Shown here piece by piece: positions 48,036 to 56,348 of a DNA stretch of 64,000 bases (the first letter of the stretch is position 1; each line of letters opens with the position of its first letter). The stretch lies in contig CALMQX010000026.1 in NCBI GenBank assembly GCA_937873315.1, positions 51,371 through 115,370 of the forward strand, written 5' to 3'. The notes under the pieces were generated by a model. It searched no databases, was not told where the DNA came from, and worked only from the letters and a program-made list of their open reading frames with translations. The DNA comes from an uncultured Nostocoides sp. Lineage in GTDB: Bacteria; Actinomycetota; Actinomycetes; Actinomycetales; Dermatophilaceae. The translations under genes and the position numbers were made by a program.

Positions 48036-49499
48036 TCAGAGCACGTATGCCGCGAGCTCGCCAGCGAGGTCGGCGCCGACGCGCGCGCTGATGCGGGTGC
48101 CTTCGGCGACATGCTCGGAGGACAGGATTTCGCCGGACTCGTGCACCCGGCTGACCAGATCCCCGCGCGCATAAGGCACCAGGACCTCGACCGTGATGTC
48201 GGGCTGGGGCAACTCCACGGCGATGAGTTCACGCAACGCGTCCATGCCCTCGCCCGTGCGGGCGGAGACCGCGATGGCGTGACGCTCGTTGCGCAGCAGT
48301 CGGTCGATGACCTCGGGGTCGGCGGCATCGGTCTTGTTGACGACGATGACTTCCTTGACGTCCGTGGCATCGACGTCCGCGAGGACCGCGCGCACGGCCG
48401 AGATCTGCCCCTCAGGGTCGGGATGCGAGCCGTCGACTACGTGCAGCAGCAGGTCGGCGTCGCCAACCTCCTCCAGCGTGGATCGGAATGCCTCGACAAG
48501 TTGGGTCGGCAGTTGGCGCACAAAGCCCACCGTGTCGGCCAGGGTGTACTCACGGCCGTCCGGGGTCTCGGCGCGCCGAACCGTGGGGTCCAGGGTGGCA
48601 AAGAGGGAGTTCTCGACCAGGACCCCCGCCCCGGTGAGCCGATTGAGCAGCGAGGACTTGCCCGCATTGGTGTATCCGGCGATCGCGACGCTGGGGATCC
48701 GGTTGGCGTGCCGGGAGCCTCGCTTGGTGTCCCGGACGGTCTTCATCTCCTTGATTTCGCGGCGCAGTTTGGCGATCCGGGTGTTGATCCGCCGCCGATC
48801 CAGTTCGATCTTGGTTTCACCAGGCCCGCGCGATCCCATGCCTTGGCCGGCGCCACCGACCTGCCCACCGGCCTGCCGGGACATCGACTCACCCCAGCCA
48901 CGCAGGCGGGGAAGCAGGTATTGCAGTTGGGCAAGCTCGACCTGCGCCTTGCCCTCCTTGGACTTCGCGTGCTGGGCGAAGATGTCGAGGATCAGCGCGG
49001 TCCGATCGATCACCTTGACCTTGACCACGTCCTCCAGTGCGCGGCGCTGGGAGGGCGCGAGTTCGCTGTCACAGACCACGGTGTCGGCGCCCTCGGCGAT
49101 GACGAGATCCCGCAATTCCGCGGCCTTGCCCTTGCCCAGGTAGGTCGCCGGGTCCGGGTTCGAGCGCCGCTGGATCACCCCGGCCAGGACCTCCGAGCCC
49201 GCCGTCTCGGCGAGCGCCGCCAACTCACGCATGGAGTTCTCGGCATCATCGGCAGTCCCCTCGCACCAGACCGCGGCCAGGACGACCCGCTCGAGCCGGA
49301 GTTGGCGGTACTCGACCTCGGTGACGTCTTCGAGTTCGGTGGACAGGCCGCCGATCCGGCGCAGCGCGGCACGCTCCTCGCGATCGAGTTGGTCGCCATC
49401 GCGGTCCAGGTCGTCGAGAAGGAAGCCGTCGGCGTCGGCCGCTGGCTCATCGGCCAGGGCTTCGGCTCGGCCTCGGAGGAAGGCAGGTCGTGATGTCAT
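48036..49499 (-). CDS. hflX: GTPase HflX
   Basis: 487 residues; ribosome-associated GTPase that splits stalled ribosomes. N-terminal HflX nucleotide-binding domain (SNPDPATYLGKGKAAELRDL, DSELAPSQRRAL), glycine-rich GGAGQGMGSRGPGETKIELD motif, G1 GYTNAGKSSLLNRLTG, G3 DTVGF, G4 NKTD. The ATG at 49499 is preferred; a GTG eight codons upstream is possible. It is divergent from the methyltransferase gene. Confidence 0.94.
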   Translation of the reverse strand: MTSRPAFLRGRAEALADEPAADADGFLLDDLDRDGDQLDREERAALRRIGGLSTELEDVTEVEYRQLRLERVVLAAVWCEGTADDAENSMRELAALAETAGSEVLAGVIQRRSNPDPATYLGKGKAAELRDLVIAEGADTVVCDSELAPSQRRALEDVVKVKVIDRTALILDIFAQHAKSKEGKAQVELAQLQYLLPRLRGWGESMSRQAGGQVGGAGQGMGSRGPGETKIELDRRRINTRIAKLRREIKEMKTVRDTKRGSRHANRIPSVAIAGYTNAGKSSLLNRLTGAGVLVENSLFATLDPTVRRAETPDGREYTLADTVGFVRQLPTQLVEAFRSTLEEVGDADLLLHVVDGSHPDPEGQISAVRAVLADVDATDVKEVIVVNKTDAADPEVIDRLLRNERHAIAVSARTGEGMDALRELIAVELPQPDITVEVLVPYARGDLVSRVHESGEILSSEHVAEGTRISARVGADLAGELAAYVL

Positions 49500-49582
49500 A
49501 TCTCCCCCAGTCTCGCAGCCCAACCGCCCGCACCCAACCCGATATCCGCGCAGACCTCACCCACCCACTAGCCTGGCTGCCG

Positions 49583-50182
49583 ATGTCGGACCATTACTTC
49601 ACCGCCGAGCCGGCCAGCGCACAGGAGCGCCGCCCGCTCACGGTCACCCTTGCCGGGCGGGCGGTGACCGTCGAGGTGGCGGGCGGCATCTTCTCCCCGG
49701 GCGGAGTCGACAAAGGCACCGGGGTCTTGCTGCACGAAGCGCCACCGCCACCCGCCACCGGGACCTTCCTGGACCTGGGGTGCGGCTGGGGGCCAATCGC
49801 ACTATCCCTCGCGCTCAGCTCCCCCGCGGCCACCGTCTATGCCGTGGACGTCAACGAACGTGCCCTGGACCTCTGCCGGGCCAACGCCAAGGCGTTGGGG
49901 TGCAAAGGCATTCATGCCGTGACCGGTGACCACGTTCCGACAGACGTGCGCTTCGACCTGATCTGGTCCAACCCTCCGATTCGAGTCGGCAAGGCTGTGC
50001 TGCACGACCTCATGCGCACCTGGCTGCCGCGACTGGCCCCCGGTGGGTCAGCTCAACTCGTGGTGGCCAAGAATCTCGGGTCGGACACACTGCAGCGCTG
50101 GATCGAGACGGAGTTGGGTATGCCGTGTGCCCGCTACACGACGAGCAAAGGCTTCCGGATCCTCACCGTCACAGCCGGATGA
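49583..50182 (+). CDS. Class I SAM methyltransferase (RsmC/small-domain type)
   Basis: 199 residues. SAM-binding LDLGCGWGPIALSLA, acidic VYAVDVNERALDL and the NPP catalytic motif WSNPPIRVGKAVLHD that flips out a base: N2-guanine methyltransferase of the RsmC/RlmG class. C-terminal LVVAKNLGSDTLQRWIE. The ATG at 49583 follows directly on SDHYFTAEP, the family start. rRNA position not determined. Overlaps the convergent dapF end by 14 bp. Confidence 0.9.
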   Translation: MSDHYFTAEPASAQERRPLTVTLAGRAVTVEVAGGIFSPGGVDKGTGVLLHEAPPPPATGTFLDLGCGWGPIALSLALSSPAATVYAVDVNERALDLCRANAKALGCKGIHAVTGDHVPTDVRFDLIWSNPPIRVGKAVLHDLMRTWLPRLAPGGSAQLVVAKNLGSDTLQRWIETELGMPCARYTTSKGFRILTVTAG

Positions 50183-51038
50183 CGCCGTCCGCGACCAGGA
50201 CGGCCGGCCCAGCGAGCTCGACGCGCTGACCGGGCAGAGGGGTCACGCGCAGGCGGCCTCCGGGGACATCGACCACCCAGGGCTCCCCCGGCTCGACCGC
50301 GCCGGTCGCCCACACACTCGTCGCCAACGCAGCCGCGCACGCGCCGGTACCGCACGAGCGGGTCTCGCCAACGCCGCGCTCGTGGACGCGCATGGCGATA
50401 TGGCCAGGACCGAGCGGGCGCACGAACTCGACATTGGTGCCTTGCTCCGGATCGGGATTGACCGCCGGGATCACGGAGAGGTCGAGCTCGTCCAGCTCGA
50501 TCGCCGGGGGTAGCGCGGCCACGGTGTGCGGGTTGCCTAGGTCGACCGAGACGGCACTCAACGGGTCATGACCGGGGACATGGACCAGGGCGTCATGGCC
50601 GTCCTGAATCGCCTTCTCCTGCTGCACAAATCGCCAGGCACCGAGGTCCACGGCATACAGATTGCCCTCCACCCGCACGGCCTTGACCCCCGTGCGCGTG
50701 GCGATGGCGAACTCGGTGGCGGTCTCCAGGCCCTCGCGCCGCAGGTACGCCGCAAAGACTCGCGTGCCATTGCCGCACATCTCGGCGAGCGAGCCGTCGG
50801 CATTGCGATAGTCCATGAACCATTCGGCCTGCTCGCTGAGCGCGGCGATGGCCGGCTCCCCACTGTGGGCGCTGCGCACGACCCGGATCACGCCATCGGC
50901 ACCGACACCGGCATGCCGATCGGCGAGTTTGCGGACGAGGTCGACAGTCAGGTCCAGGGCACCGTCGTGGTCAGGGATGAGGATGAAGTCGTTCTCGGTC
51001 CCATGCCCCTTGGTGAAGGCCAGCTCAGTCACGTGCAC
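50169..51038 (-). CDS. dapF: Diaminopimelate epimerase
   Basis: 289 residues; converts LL- to meso-diaminopimelate for peptidoglycan and lysine. Active-site cysteines in AEMCGNGTRVFAAYL and GETRSCGTGACAAALA. LAFTKGHGTENDFILI is the usual start; GTG at 51038 or 51032. Overlaps miaA by 14 bp, same strand: a def-miaA-dapF unit. Confidence 0.96.
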   Translation of the reverse strand: MHVTELAFTKGHGTENDFILIPDHDGALDLTVDLVRKLADRHAGVGADGVIRVVRSAHSGEPAIAALSEQAEWFMDYRNADGSLAEMCGNGTRVFAAYLRREGLETATEFAIATRTGVKAVRVEGNLYAVDLGAWRFVQQEKAIQDGHDALVHVPGHDPLSAVSVDLGNPHTVAALPPAIELDELDLSVIPAVNPDPEQGTNVEFVRPLGPGHIAMRVHERGVGETRSCGTGACAAALATSVWATGAVEPGEPWVVDVPGGRLRVTPLPGQRVELAGPAVLVADGVIRL

Positions 51039-51987
51039 CAGTGTCCCTCACTGCGGCCAGGACGTGGTCGACCGCCGACGCGGCCGGCTCGCCGGCATCG
51101 AACCACGTGATGCGTGGGTCGGGTCGGAACCAGGAGCGTTGGCGTCGCGCGAACCGCCGCGTGAGTTGCTGGGTGGCGGCGATCGCCGCATCCTCGCTGA
51201 GTTCGCCGTCGAGCTGAGCGAGGGCCTGCGCGTAGCCAATCGCCCTGGATGCAGTGCGGCCGGTGCGCAGTCCCAGCGGCTCGAGCTGGCGCACTTCATC
51301 GATCAGGCCATCCGCCCACATCGCTCGGACGCGGGCATCGATGCGCTCATCGATGACTGCGGTGTCGGCATCGAGCCCAATGGCCACCGTGCGCGAGAAA
51401 TAGGTCCGGGTCGGCATGGAGGCCGAGAAGGGTCGCCCGGTGATCTCGATGACTTCCAGTGCGCGCACGATCCGGCGGGCATTGCGCGGGTCGATCGCTT
51501 CTGCTGCGACCGGATCACGTTGTCTCAGAACGGCATACAGGGAGTCCAAGCCCTCGGACGTTGCCTGCGACTCGATCCGGGCGCGCACCTGTGGGTCGGT
51601 CGGGGGGATGACCAGCGGGTCGAGCGCAGCGCGCACATAGAGCCCCGAGCCGCCTACCAGGACCGGTACGCGGCCGCGTCCCCGGATGGCGCCAAAGGCC
51701 GCCCGCGCCTGGCCTTGGTATGCCGCCACGCTCGCCTCATCGGTGATCTCCAGGACGTCGAGCAGGTGGTGCTCGATCCCTCGCCGATCGGCCCTGGGAA
51801 GCTTGGCCGTCCCGATGTCCATCCCGCGATAGAGCTGCATGGCATCGGCATTGACCACCTCTCCGCCGAGCACCTCACAGAGGTCCAGAGCGAGGGCAGA
51901 CTTGCCGGTTGCCGTCGGGCCGACCACAGCGACGATTGGCCCCAAGTAACCCTCAGAGGGCGTCGTCATCATCCGAGGCGTCGTCAT
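51025..51987 (-). CDS. miaA: tRNA dimethylallyltransferase
   Basis: 320 residues; prenylates A37 of tRNAs reading UNN codons. P-loop VVGPTATGKSALALDL, DMGTAK-like MDIGTAKLPRADRRGIEHHL, VGGSGLYVRAAL, and the substrate-channel RTGRTASRAIGYAQAL. Start ATG at 51987, 51972 or 51969; all lie inside the 3' end of def, indicating coupled translation. Functionally linked to miaB, which modifies the same nucleotide and lies 1 kb upstream. Confidence 0.95.
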   Translation of the reverse strand: MTTPRMMTTPSEGYLGPIVAVVGPTATGKSALALDLCEVLGGEVVNADAMQLYRGMDIGTAKLPRADRRGIEHHLLDVLEITDEASVAAYQGQARAAFGAIRGRGRVPVLVGGSGLYVRAALDPLVIPPTDPQVRARIESQATSEGLDSLYAVLRQRDPVAAEAIDPRNARRIVRALEVIEITGRPFSASMPTRTYFSRTVAIGLDADTAVIDERIDARVRAMWADGLIDEVRQLEPLGLRTGRTASRAIGYAQALAQLDGELSEDAAIAATQQLTRRFARRQRSWFRPDPRITWFDAGEPAASAVDHVLAAVRDTGARD

Positions 51988-52555
51988 GCCCGAACGGGTC
52001 GCGGTCCACTCCGGGCATCCAGGTCAGCCCCGGAACCCCCCAGCCGTTGGCCTTGACGACTTTGCGGGCCTTGCGTGCCCACCGCCCACTCAGCCGATCG
52101 ACGTAGAGGAAGCCGTTGAGGTGGTCATACTCGTGCTGGAACATCCGGGCAAACCAGCCGGTCGCCTCGTAGGCCAACTCCTCCCCCTCCAGTCCAGTGC
52201 CATGCAGGCTCGCTCGCTCGCCGCGACGCAGCGGGAAGGACTCTCCGGGAACCGAGAGGCAGCCCTCGGCCTCCTCATGAGGGTCGGGGTCGCCCTCTGG
52301 CGGGCGGGTGGAGGTGACATAGGGGTTGATGACCACGCCACGCGACGGGATGCCGTCCTCATTGGCCATCTGCCAGGTGAAGATGCGCAGGCCGACCCCG
52401 ATCTGAGGAGCGGCCAAACCCACCCCGTGCGAGGCGTCCATGGTCTCGAACATGTCTGCCACGAGGGCGCGGATCTGGTCATCAATGACCTCAACTGCAG
52501 CAGCCCGCTGATGCAGAACGGGATCGCCGGTGATGACCACGGGTCGGATCGACAT
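51953..52555 (-). CDS. def: Peptide deformylase
   Basis: 200 residues; removes the N-formyl group from nascent proteins. Motifs GVGLAAPQIGVG, EGCLSVPGES and QHEYDHLNGFLY with the metal-binding Cys and two His. Acidic tail (ASDDDDAL) overlaps miaA by up to 35 bp in another frame. It lies opposite the small MT0933-like gene, with 99 bp between their starts. Confidence 0.95.
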   Translation of the reverse strand: MSIRPVVITGDPVLHQRAAAVEVIDDQIRALVADMFETMDASHGVGLAAPQIGVGLRIFTWQMANEDGIPSRGVVINPYVTSTRPPEGDPDPHEEAEGCLSVPGESFPLRRGERASLHGTGLEGEELAYEATGWFARMFQHEYDHLNGFLYVDRLSGRWARKARKVVKANGWGVPGLTWMPGVDRDPFGHDDASDDDDAL

Positions 52556-52654
52556 GGGTCAAAGTCTGTCATTGGGTTGGTGAATCGCGCTCATCTAGGT
52601 GACCGTGTGCGAGGACGACGAATGTTGTCCGCCCACCGACGAAGGGAAACTCCC

Positions 52655-52870
52655 ATGGGGATCTTTGACAGCATGAAGGAGAAGGCCGAGGAACTTCTCG
52701 GCAACGGTAAGGCCGAGGAGCTGCTCGCCGAGCACGCCGACAAGGTCGAAGAGCTGTCTGACCAGGGCATTGAGAAGGCCGGCGACGCGATCGACAGCGC
52801 CACCGATGGCAAGTTCTCGGAGCAGATCGACCAGGGGCAGAGCATGCTCGACGAGAAGATCGGTGAGTGA
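52655..52870 (+). CDS. Small MT0933/Rv0909-type antitoxin-like protein
   Basis: 71 residues, acidic and entirely helical in appearance: MGIFDSMKEKAEELLGNGKA, then a DKVEELSDQGIEKAGDAIDS segment and DGKFSEQIDQGQSMLDEK. It matches the MT0933-like family (PF14013), annotated as putative antitoxins. No toxin gene adjoins. The ATG at 52655 follows GAAGGGAAA. A very strong hairpin follows. Confidence 0.75.
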   Translation: MGIFDSMKEKAEELLGNGKAEELLAEHADKVEELSDQGIEKAGDAIDSATDGKFSEQIDQGQSMLDEKIGE

Positions 52871-52889
52871 GCTCGCTCCTCGCTGACTA

Positions 52890-52940
52890 ACGTCACAGCA
52901 ACGCCCCGGACGCAGCGCGTCCGGGGCGTTGCTGTGACGT
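52890..52940. terminator. Bidirectional hairpin terminator, 24-bp perfect stem
   Basis: The arms at 52890-52913 and 52917-52940 are perfectly complementary over 24 bases with a three-base loop. It serves the small MT0933-like gene (plus strand) and miaB (minus strand). Confidence 0.9.
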
Positions 52941-52952
52941 AGAGCGAAAGAT

Positions 52953-54503
52953 TCAGGACGGGTGGGAAGCGCACCCTGGCGCGACAGCCACCTGAGTCGT
53001 GGGGGCGCCCACCGAGGGCAGACCCAAAGACACGCCTGAACGGGCCGCCGAAGCCGCTGGAGTCGCAGCAGTCGCCGCAGCAGCCTGCGAGGCATCCCAG
53101 GCGTCACCACCAGAGGTGCGAGTCACGGCATACAGGCCGCCCTGAAGACCGCTATCGGCCACGAGGTGGTGCGGGGCGCCATAGGTGACCTGGGCCTGGA
53201 CGAGGTCGCCTGGTCGGGGTCGCGGCGCCCCTGCCGGGAGACCCACGTGAACCAGCCGGTTATCGCGCGCCCGCCCCGACACCCGCGCGGTCTGACCGTC
53301 CTTGCGGCCCTCACCCGGGGAGACCAGCACCTCGACGGATTCGCCCTCAAAGCGCCGGTTCTCGGACCAGGAGATCTCCTCCTGGAGCGCGATGAGCCGG
53401 TCGAAGCGCTCTTGAACGACGGCCTTGGGCAGCTGATCGGGCATGGTCGCGGCCGGAGTGCCGGGCCGGATGGAGTACTGGAAGGTGAAGGCCGAGGCGA
53501 ATCGCGCCTGCTCGACCACCCGCAGCGTCTCCTCGAAATCCGCATCGGTCTCGCCCGGGAAGCCGACGATGATGTCCGTGGTGATCGCCGCGTGCGGGAT
53601 GCGCTCGCGCACCGAGTCCAGGATCCGCAGGAAGCGGTCGCTGCGGTAGCTGCGCCGCATCCGCTTGAGCACCTCATCGGAGCCGGACTGCAGCGGCATA
53701 TGCAGTTGGGGCATCACCGTGGGCGTGCTCGCCATCGCGTCAATGACGTCGTCGGTGAAGGCAGCCGGATGCGGGCTGGTGAACCGCAATCGCCGCAAAC
53801 CGTCGATCTCGCCGGCCGCGCGCAGCAACTTTCCGAAGGCCAGCCGGTCTCCGAACTCGACCCCGTAAGTGTTGACATTCTGGCCGAGCAGGGTCACCTC
53901 GATCACGCCCTGGGCGACCAGCGCCTCGATCTCCGCCAGGATGTCTCCGGGGCGGCGGTCCTGCTCCTTGCCGCGAAGGCTTGGGACGATGCAAAAGGTG
54001 CAGGTGTTATTGCAGCCGACGCTGATCGATACCCAGCCGGCGAAGGCCGAGTCGCGCTTGGTCGGCAGGGTGCTCGGGAAGGTCTCCAGGCTCTCCAGGA
54101 TCTCGACCTGGGCGCGGCCGTTGTGGCGGGCGCGATCGAGCAGGGCCGGCAGGCTGCCGAGGTTGTGGGTGCCGAAGACGACGTCCACCCAGGGGGCCCG
54201 CTTGACCACCGAGTCGCGGTCCTTTTGGGCCATGCAGCCGCCCACCGCGATCTGCATCTCGGGGTTCGCGGTCTTGGCCGGCCTGAGCTGGCCCAGGTTG
54301 CCATAGAGCTTGTTATCCGCGTTCTCGCGGACCGCGCAGGTGTTGAAGACGACGACATCGGCGACCTCGGGACGATCCCCCTCGGGAAGACTGTCCAGGC
54401 TGACATAGCCCGCCGACTCCAGCAGGCCGGCCAGGCGCTCGGAGTCGTGGACATTCATCTGGCATCCGTGCGTGCGGACGTCGTAAGTGCGGGCTGTGGC
54501 CAT
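52953..54503 (-). CDS. miaB: tRNA-2-methylthio-N6-dimethylallyladenosine synthase
   Basis: 516 residues; methylthiolates ms2i6A37 after MiaA acts. N-terminal UPF0004 cysteines ([22 protein letters not shown]), radical [24 protein letters not shown] domain ([21 protein letters not shown], here [15 protein letters not shown]). The C-terminal 45 residues are an extra Ala-rich tail ([17 protein letters not shown]). The ATG at 54503 starts at the first conserved strand. Hairpin terminator 12 bp past the stop. Confidence 0.95.
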   Translation of the reverse strand: MATARTYDVRTHGCQMNVHDSERLAGLLESAGYVSLDSLPEGDRPEVADVVVFNTCAVRENADNKLYGNLGQLRPAKTANPEMQIAVGGCMAQKDRDSVVKRAPWVDVVFGTHNLGSLPALLDRARHNGRAQVEILESLETFPSTLPTKRDSAFAGWVSISVGCNNTCTFCIVPSLRGKEQDRRPGDILAEIEALVAQGVIEVTLLGQNVNTYGVEFGDRLAFGKLLRAAGEIDGLRRLRFTSPHPAAFTDDVIDAMASTPTVMPQLHMPLQSGSDEVLKRMRRSYRSDRFLRILDSVRERIPHAAITTDIIVGFPGETDADFEETLRVVEQARFASAFTFQYSIRPGTPAATMPDQLPKAVVQERFDRLIALQEEISWSENRRFEGESVEVLVSPGEGRKDGQTARVSGRARDNRLVHVGLPAGAPRPRPGDLVQAQVTYGAPHHLVADSGLQGGLYAVTRTSGGDAWDASQAAAATAATPAASAARSGVSLGLPSVGAPTTQVAVAPGCASHPS

Positions 54504-54603
54504 AACCGGACCAGGGTATGCCGTGCGGGCGCGGCGGCGGGAATCCGGCAGGCTCCGGCAGGCGATGCCGGTGCCATCGGCGGCACCAGGCATACTCCCT
54601 GCC

Positions 54604-55833
54604 GTGAGTGTTGTCCACGTTCCCTTCCGCCGGCCCTTTGCCCCCCGCGACCCCCACGAGGCACACCGGGCGGCGACACCCCTCGAGCTCCTCTTTGACC
54701 TGGTCTTCGTGGTGGCGATCGCGAGCAATGCGGCCCAACTCCACCACGGCATCAGCGAGGGCCACCTCAATGTCCTCCTGGGGTACACCTTCGGCTGGTT
54801 CGCGATCTGGTGGGCCTGGATGGGGTACTCGTGGTACGCCTCGGCCTACGACAATGACGATGTCGTCTTCCGGTTGCTCAGTTTCGTGATCATGTCCGGC
54901 AGCCTCGCTTTGGCGGCCGCCATCCCTGACCTGGTTGCCGACGGTCAGTCCGCGCTGGGGGTCGCGGGCTACGCGATCATGCGGCTGGGTTTGGTCGCGC
55001 TCTGGCTGCGGGCGGCGGCCCACGACCCCGCCCGTCGAGCCACGGCCCTCACCTATGCCGCCGGCATCACCGTCGTCCAGTTGTTGTGGATCGCGCGACT
55101 GTGGGTTCCCGAGTCGTGGACTCTGCCGACCTTCTTCATCGGAGTTGCCCTTGAGCTCTCGGTCCCCTGGATCGCGGAGCGCCGCCGAGGTGCCACGCCA
55201 TATCACCCGCATCACATCGCTGAGCGATACGGCCTGCTCACGATCATCGTCTTGGGTGAGGTGATCCTCTCGACCGTGGTGGCCATCCAAGGGGCGATGT
55301 CGGCAACCACGTCGGAGTCCTCCGGCGGACACACGGCGCCGTATACCTCGGCCGCGGGCAGTGGCGTCGGGCTCAACATGTTGCCCCTGGTGATCGGCGG
55401 GCTGCTCATCGTCTTCTCGCTGTGGTGGCTGTATTTCAAGCGCGACCACGTGGACTTGGTCGAGGACGATTCCACGGTCTTCTTCTTTGGCTACGCGCAC
55501 TTGCCGGTGTTCGCCTCGATTGCCGCGGTAGGCGGCATCCTGGCCGCCAGCGTGGATGTCGTCCAGCACGCCAGCGAAAGCTCGGATCGGACCATTGGCC
55601 TGCTGCTCGGGGCGTGCGTGTCGGTGTTCGTGCTGACCCTCGCCGGCATCCACTCCCTGCGGGCACCCTCGCCCGCCCGGGTGATGCTGGAGGCGCTCCT
55701 CGTGGCGGTCGTCCTGCTTGCGCTGCCCTTTATCGGGCTGAGCACAAACTGGGGTGTCTTGGCCGTCGGGCTGGTGCTGAGCATGACCGTGGCGCAGCAC
55801 GTCTGGGTTTCGTCCCGCACGCTGCGTGACTGA
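54604..55833 (+). CDS. Low-temperature-requirement A (LtrA) family membrane protein
   Basis: 409 residues, about ten to twelve membrane helices. [20 protein letters not shown] and [20 protein letters not shown] are the LtrA hallmarks. Family function is poorly known (implicated in low-temperature growth in Listeria). GTG start at 54604; weak upstream ribosome-binding site. Divergent from miaB across about 100 bp containing inverted GTATGCC/GGCATAC words. Confidence 0.9.
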   Translation: MSVVHVPFRRPFAPRDPHEAHRAATPLELLFDLVFVVAIASNAAQLHHGISEGHLNVLLGYTFGWFAIWWAWMGYSWYASAYDNDDVVFRLLSFVIMSGSLALAAAIPDLVADGQSALGVAGYAIMRLGLVALWLRAAAHDPARRATALTYAAGITVVQLLWIARLWVPESWTLPTFFIGVALELSVPWIAERRRGATPYHPHHIAERYGLLTIIVLGEVILSTVVAIQGAMSATTSESSGGHTAPYTSAAGSGVGLNMLPLVIGGLLIVFSLWWLYFKRDHVDLVEDDSTVFFFGYAHLPVFASIAAVGGILAASVDVVQHASESSDRTIGLLLGACVSVFVLTLAGIHSLRAPSPARVMLEALLVAVVLLALPFIGLSTNWGVLAVGLVLSMTVAQHVWVSSRTLRD

Positions 55834-55839
55834 TCGGGC

Positions 55840-55877
55840 AGAGCTGCGGAACAGATCAGGTAGAGCTGCGGAACAGA
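55840..55877. repeat. 16-bp direct repeat, ltrA-yccF spacer
   Basis: AGAGCTGCGGAACAGA occurs exactly twice, at 55840-55855 and 55862-55877, period 22 bp, in the 70-bp spacer between the LtrA stop and the preferred YccF start. The repeat may be a protein-binding site or a small duplication. Confidence 0.7.
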
Positions 55878-55903
55878 ACACAGCGACGCGGAGTTCATCG
55901 AGC

Positions 55904-56314
55904 GTGCGAACACTGCTCAACATCATCTGGCTCATCTTCGGCGGCTTCTGGCTCTGGCTGGGATACGTCTTTGCGGGCATCATCTGCTGCCTGCTCATCG
56001 TCACGATCCCGCTCGGGGTCGCGTCCTTCCGGATGGCGAATTACGCGCTGTGGCCCTTTGGTCGCGCGGTCGTGCCCGCGCCGGATGCGGGTGCCGGGTC
56101 GGCGCTCGGCAATGTCATCTGGTTCGTGCTCTGCGGCTGGTGGCTCGCGCTCGGGCACATCATGACCGCGGTCGCGCAGGCACTGACCATCGTGGGGATC
56201 CCGCTGGCCGTGGCGAACCTGAAGTTGCTGCCGGTCTCGATCATGCCTTTCGGCAAGCAGATCGTTCCCTCGGACCTCATCCCGGTCAGCCAGCGGCCGC
56301 TGCACGCGCTGTAA
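55904..56314 (+). CDS. YccF-domain membrane protein
   Basis: 136 residues with two YccF repeats: LLNIIWLIFGGFWLWLGYVF ... GVASFRMANYALWPFGR and NVIWFVLCGWWLALGHIMTA ... GVANLKL-type VANLKLLPVSIMPFGK. Four membrane helices. Function unknown. GTG at 55904 is chosen because the segment before it translates the 16-bp direct repeat; an earlier GTG at 55826 would overlap ltrA. Confidence 0.85.
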   Translation: MRTLLNIIWLIFGGFWLWLGYVFAGIICCLLIVTIPLGVASFRMANYALWPFGRAVVPAPDAGAGSALGNVIWFVLCGWWLALGHIMTAVAQALTIVGIPLAVANLKLLPVSIMPFGKQIVPSDLIPVSQRPLHAL

Positions 56315-56348
56315 TCACGGTGGCCGCATCGGCGGCATACTGACCGTC

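Noticed and set aside
48111..49493. Plus-strand 460-codon frame opposite hflX
   Set aside because: No recognisable domain, and hflX motifs are all present on the other strand.
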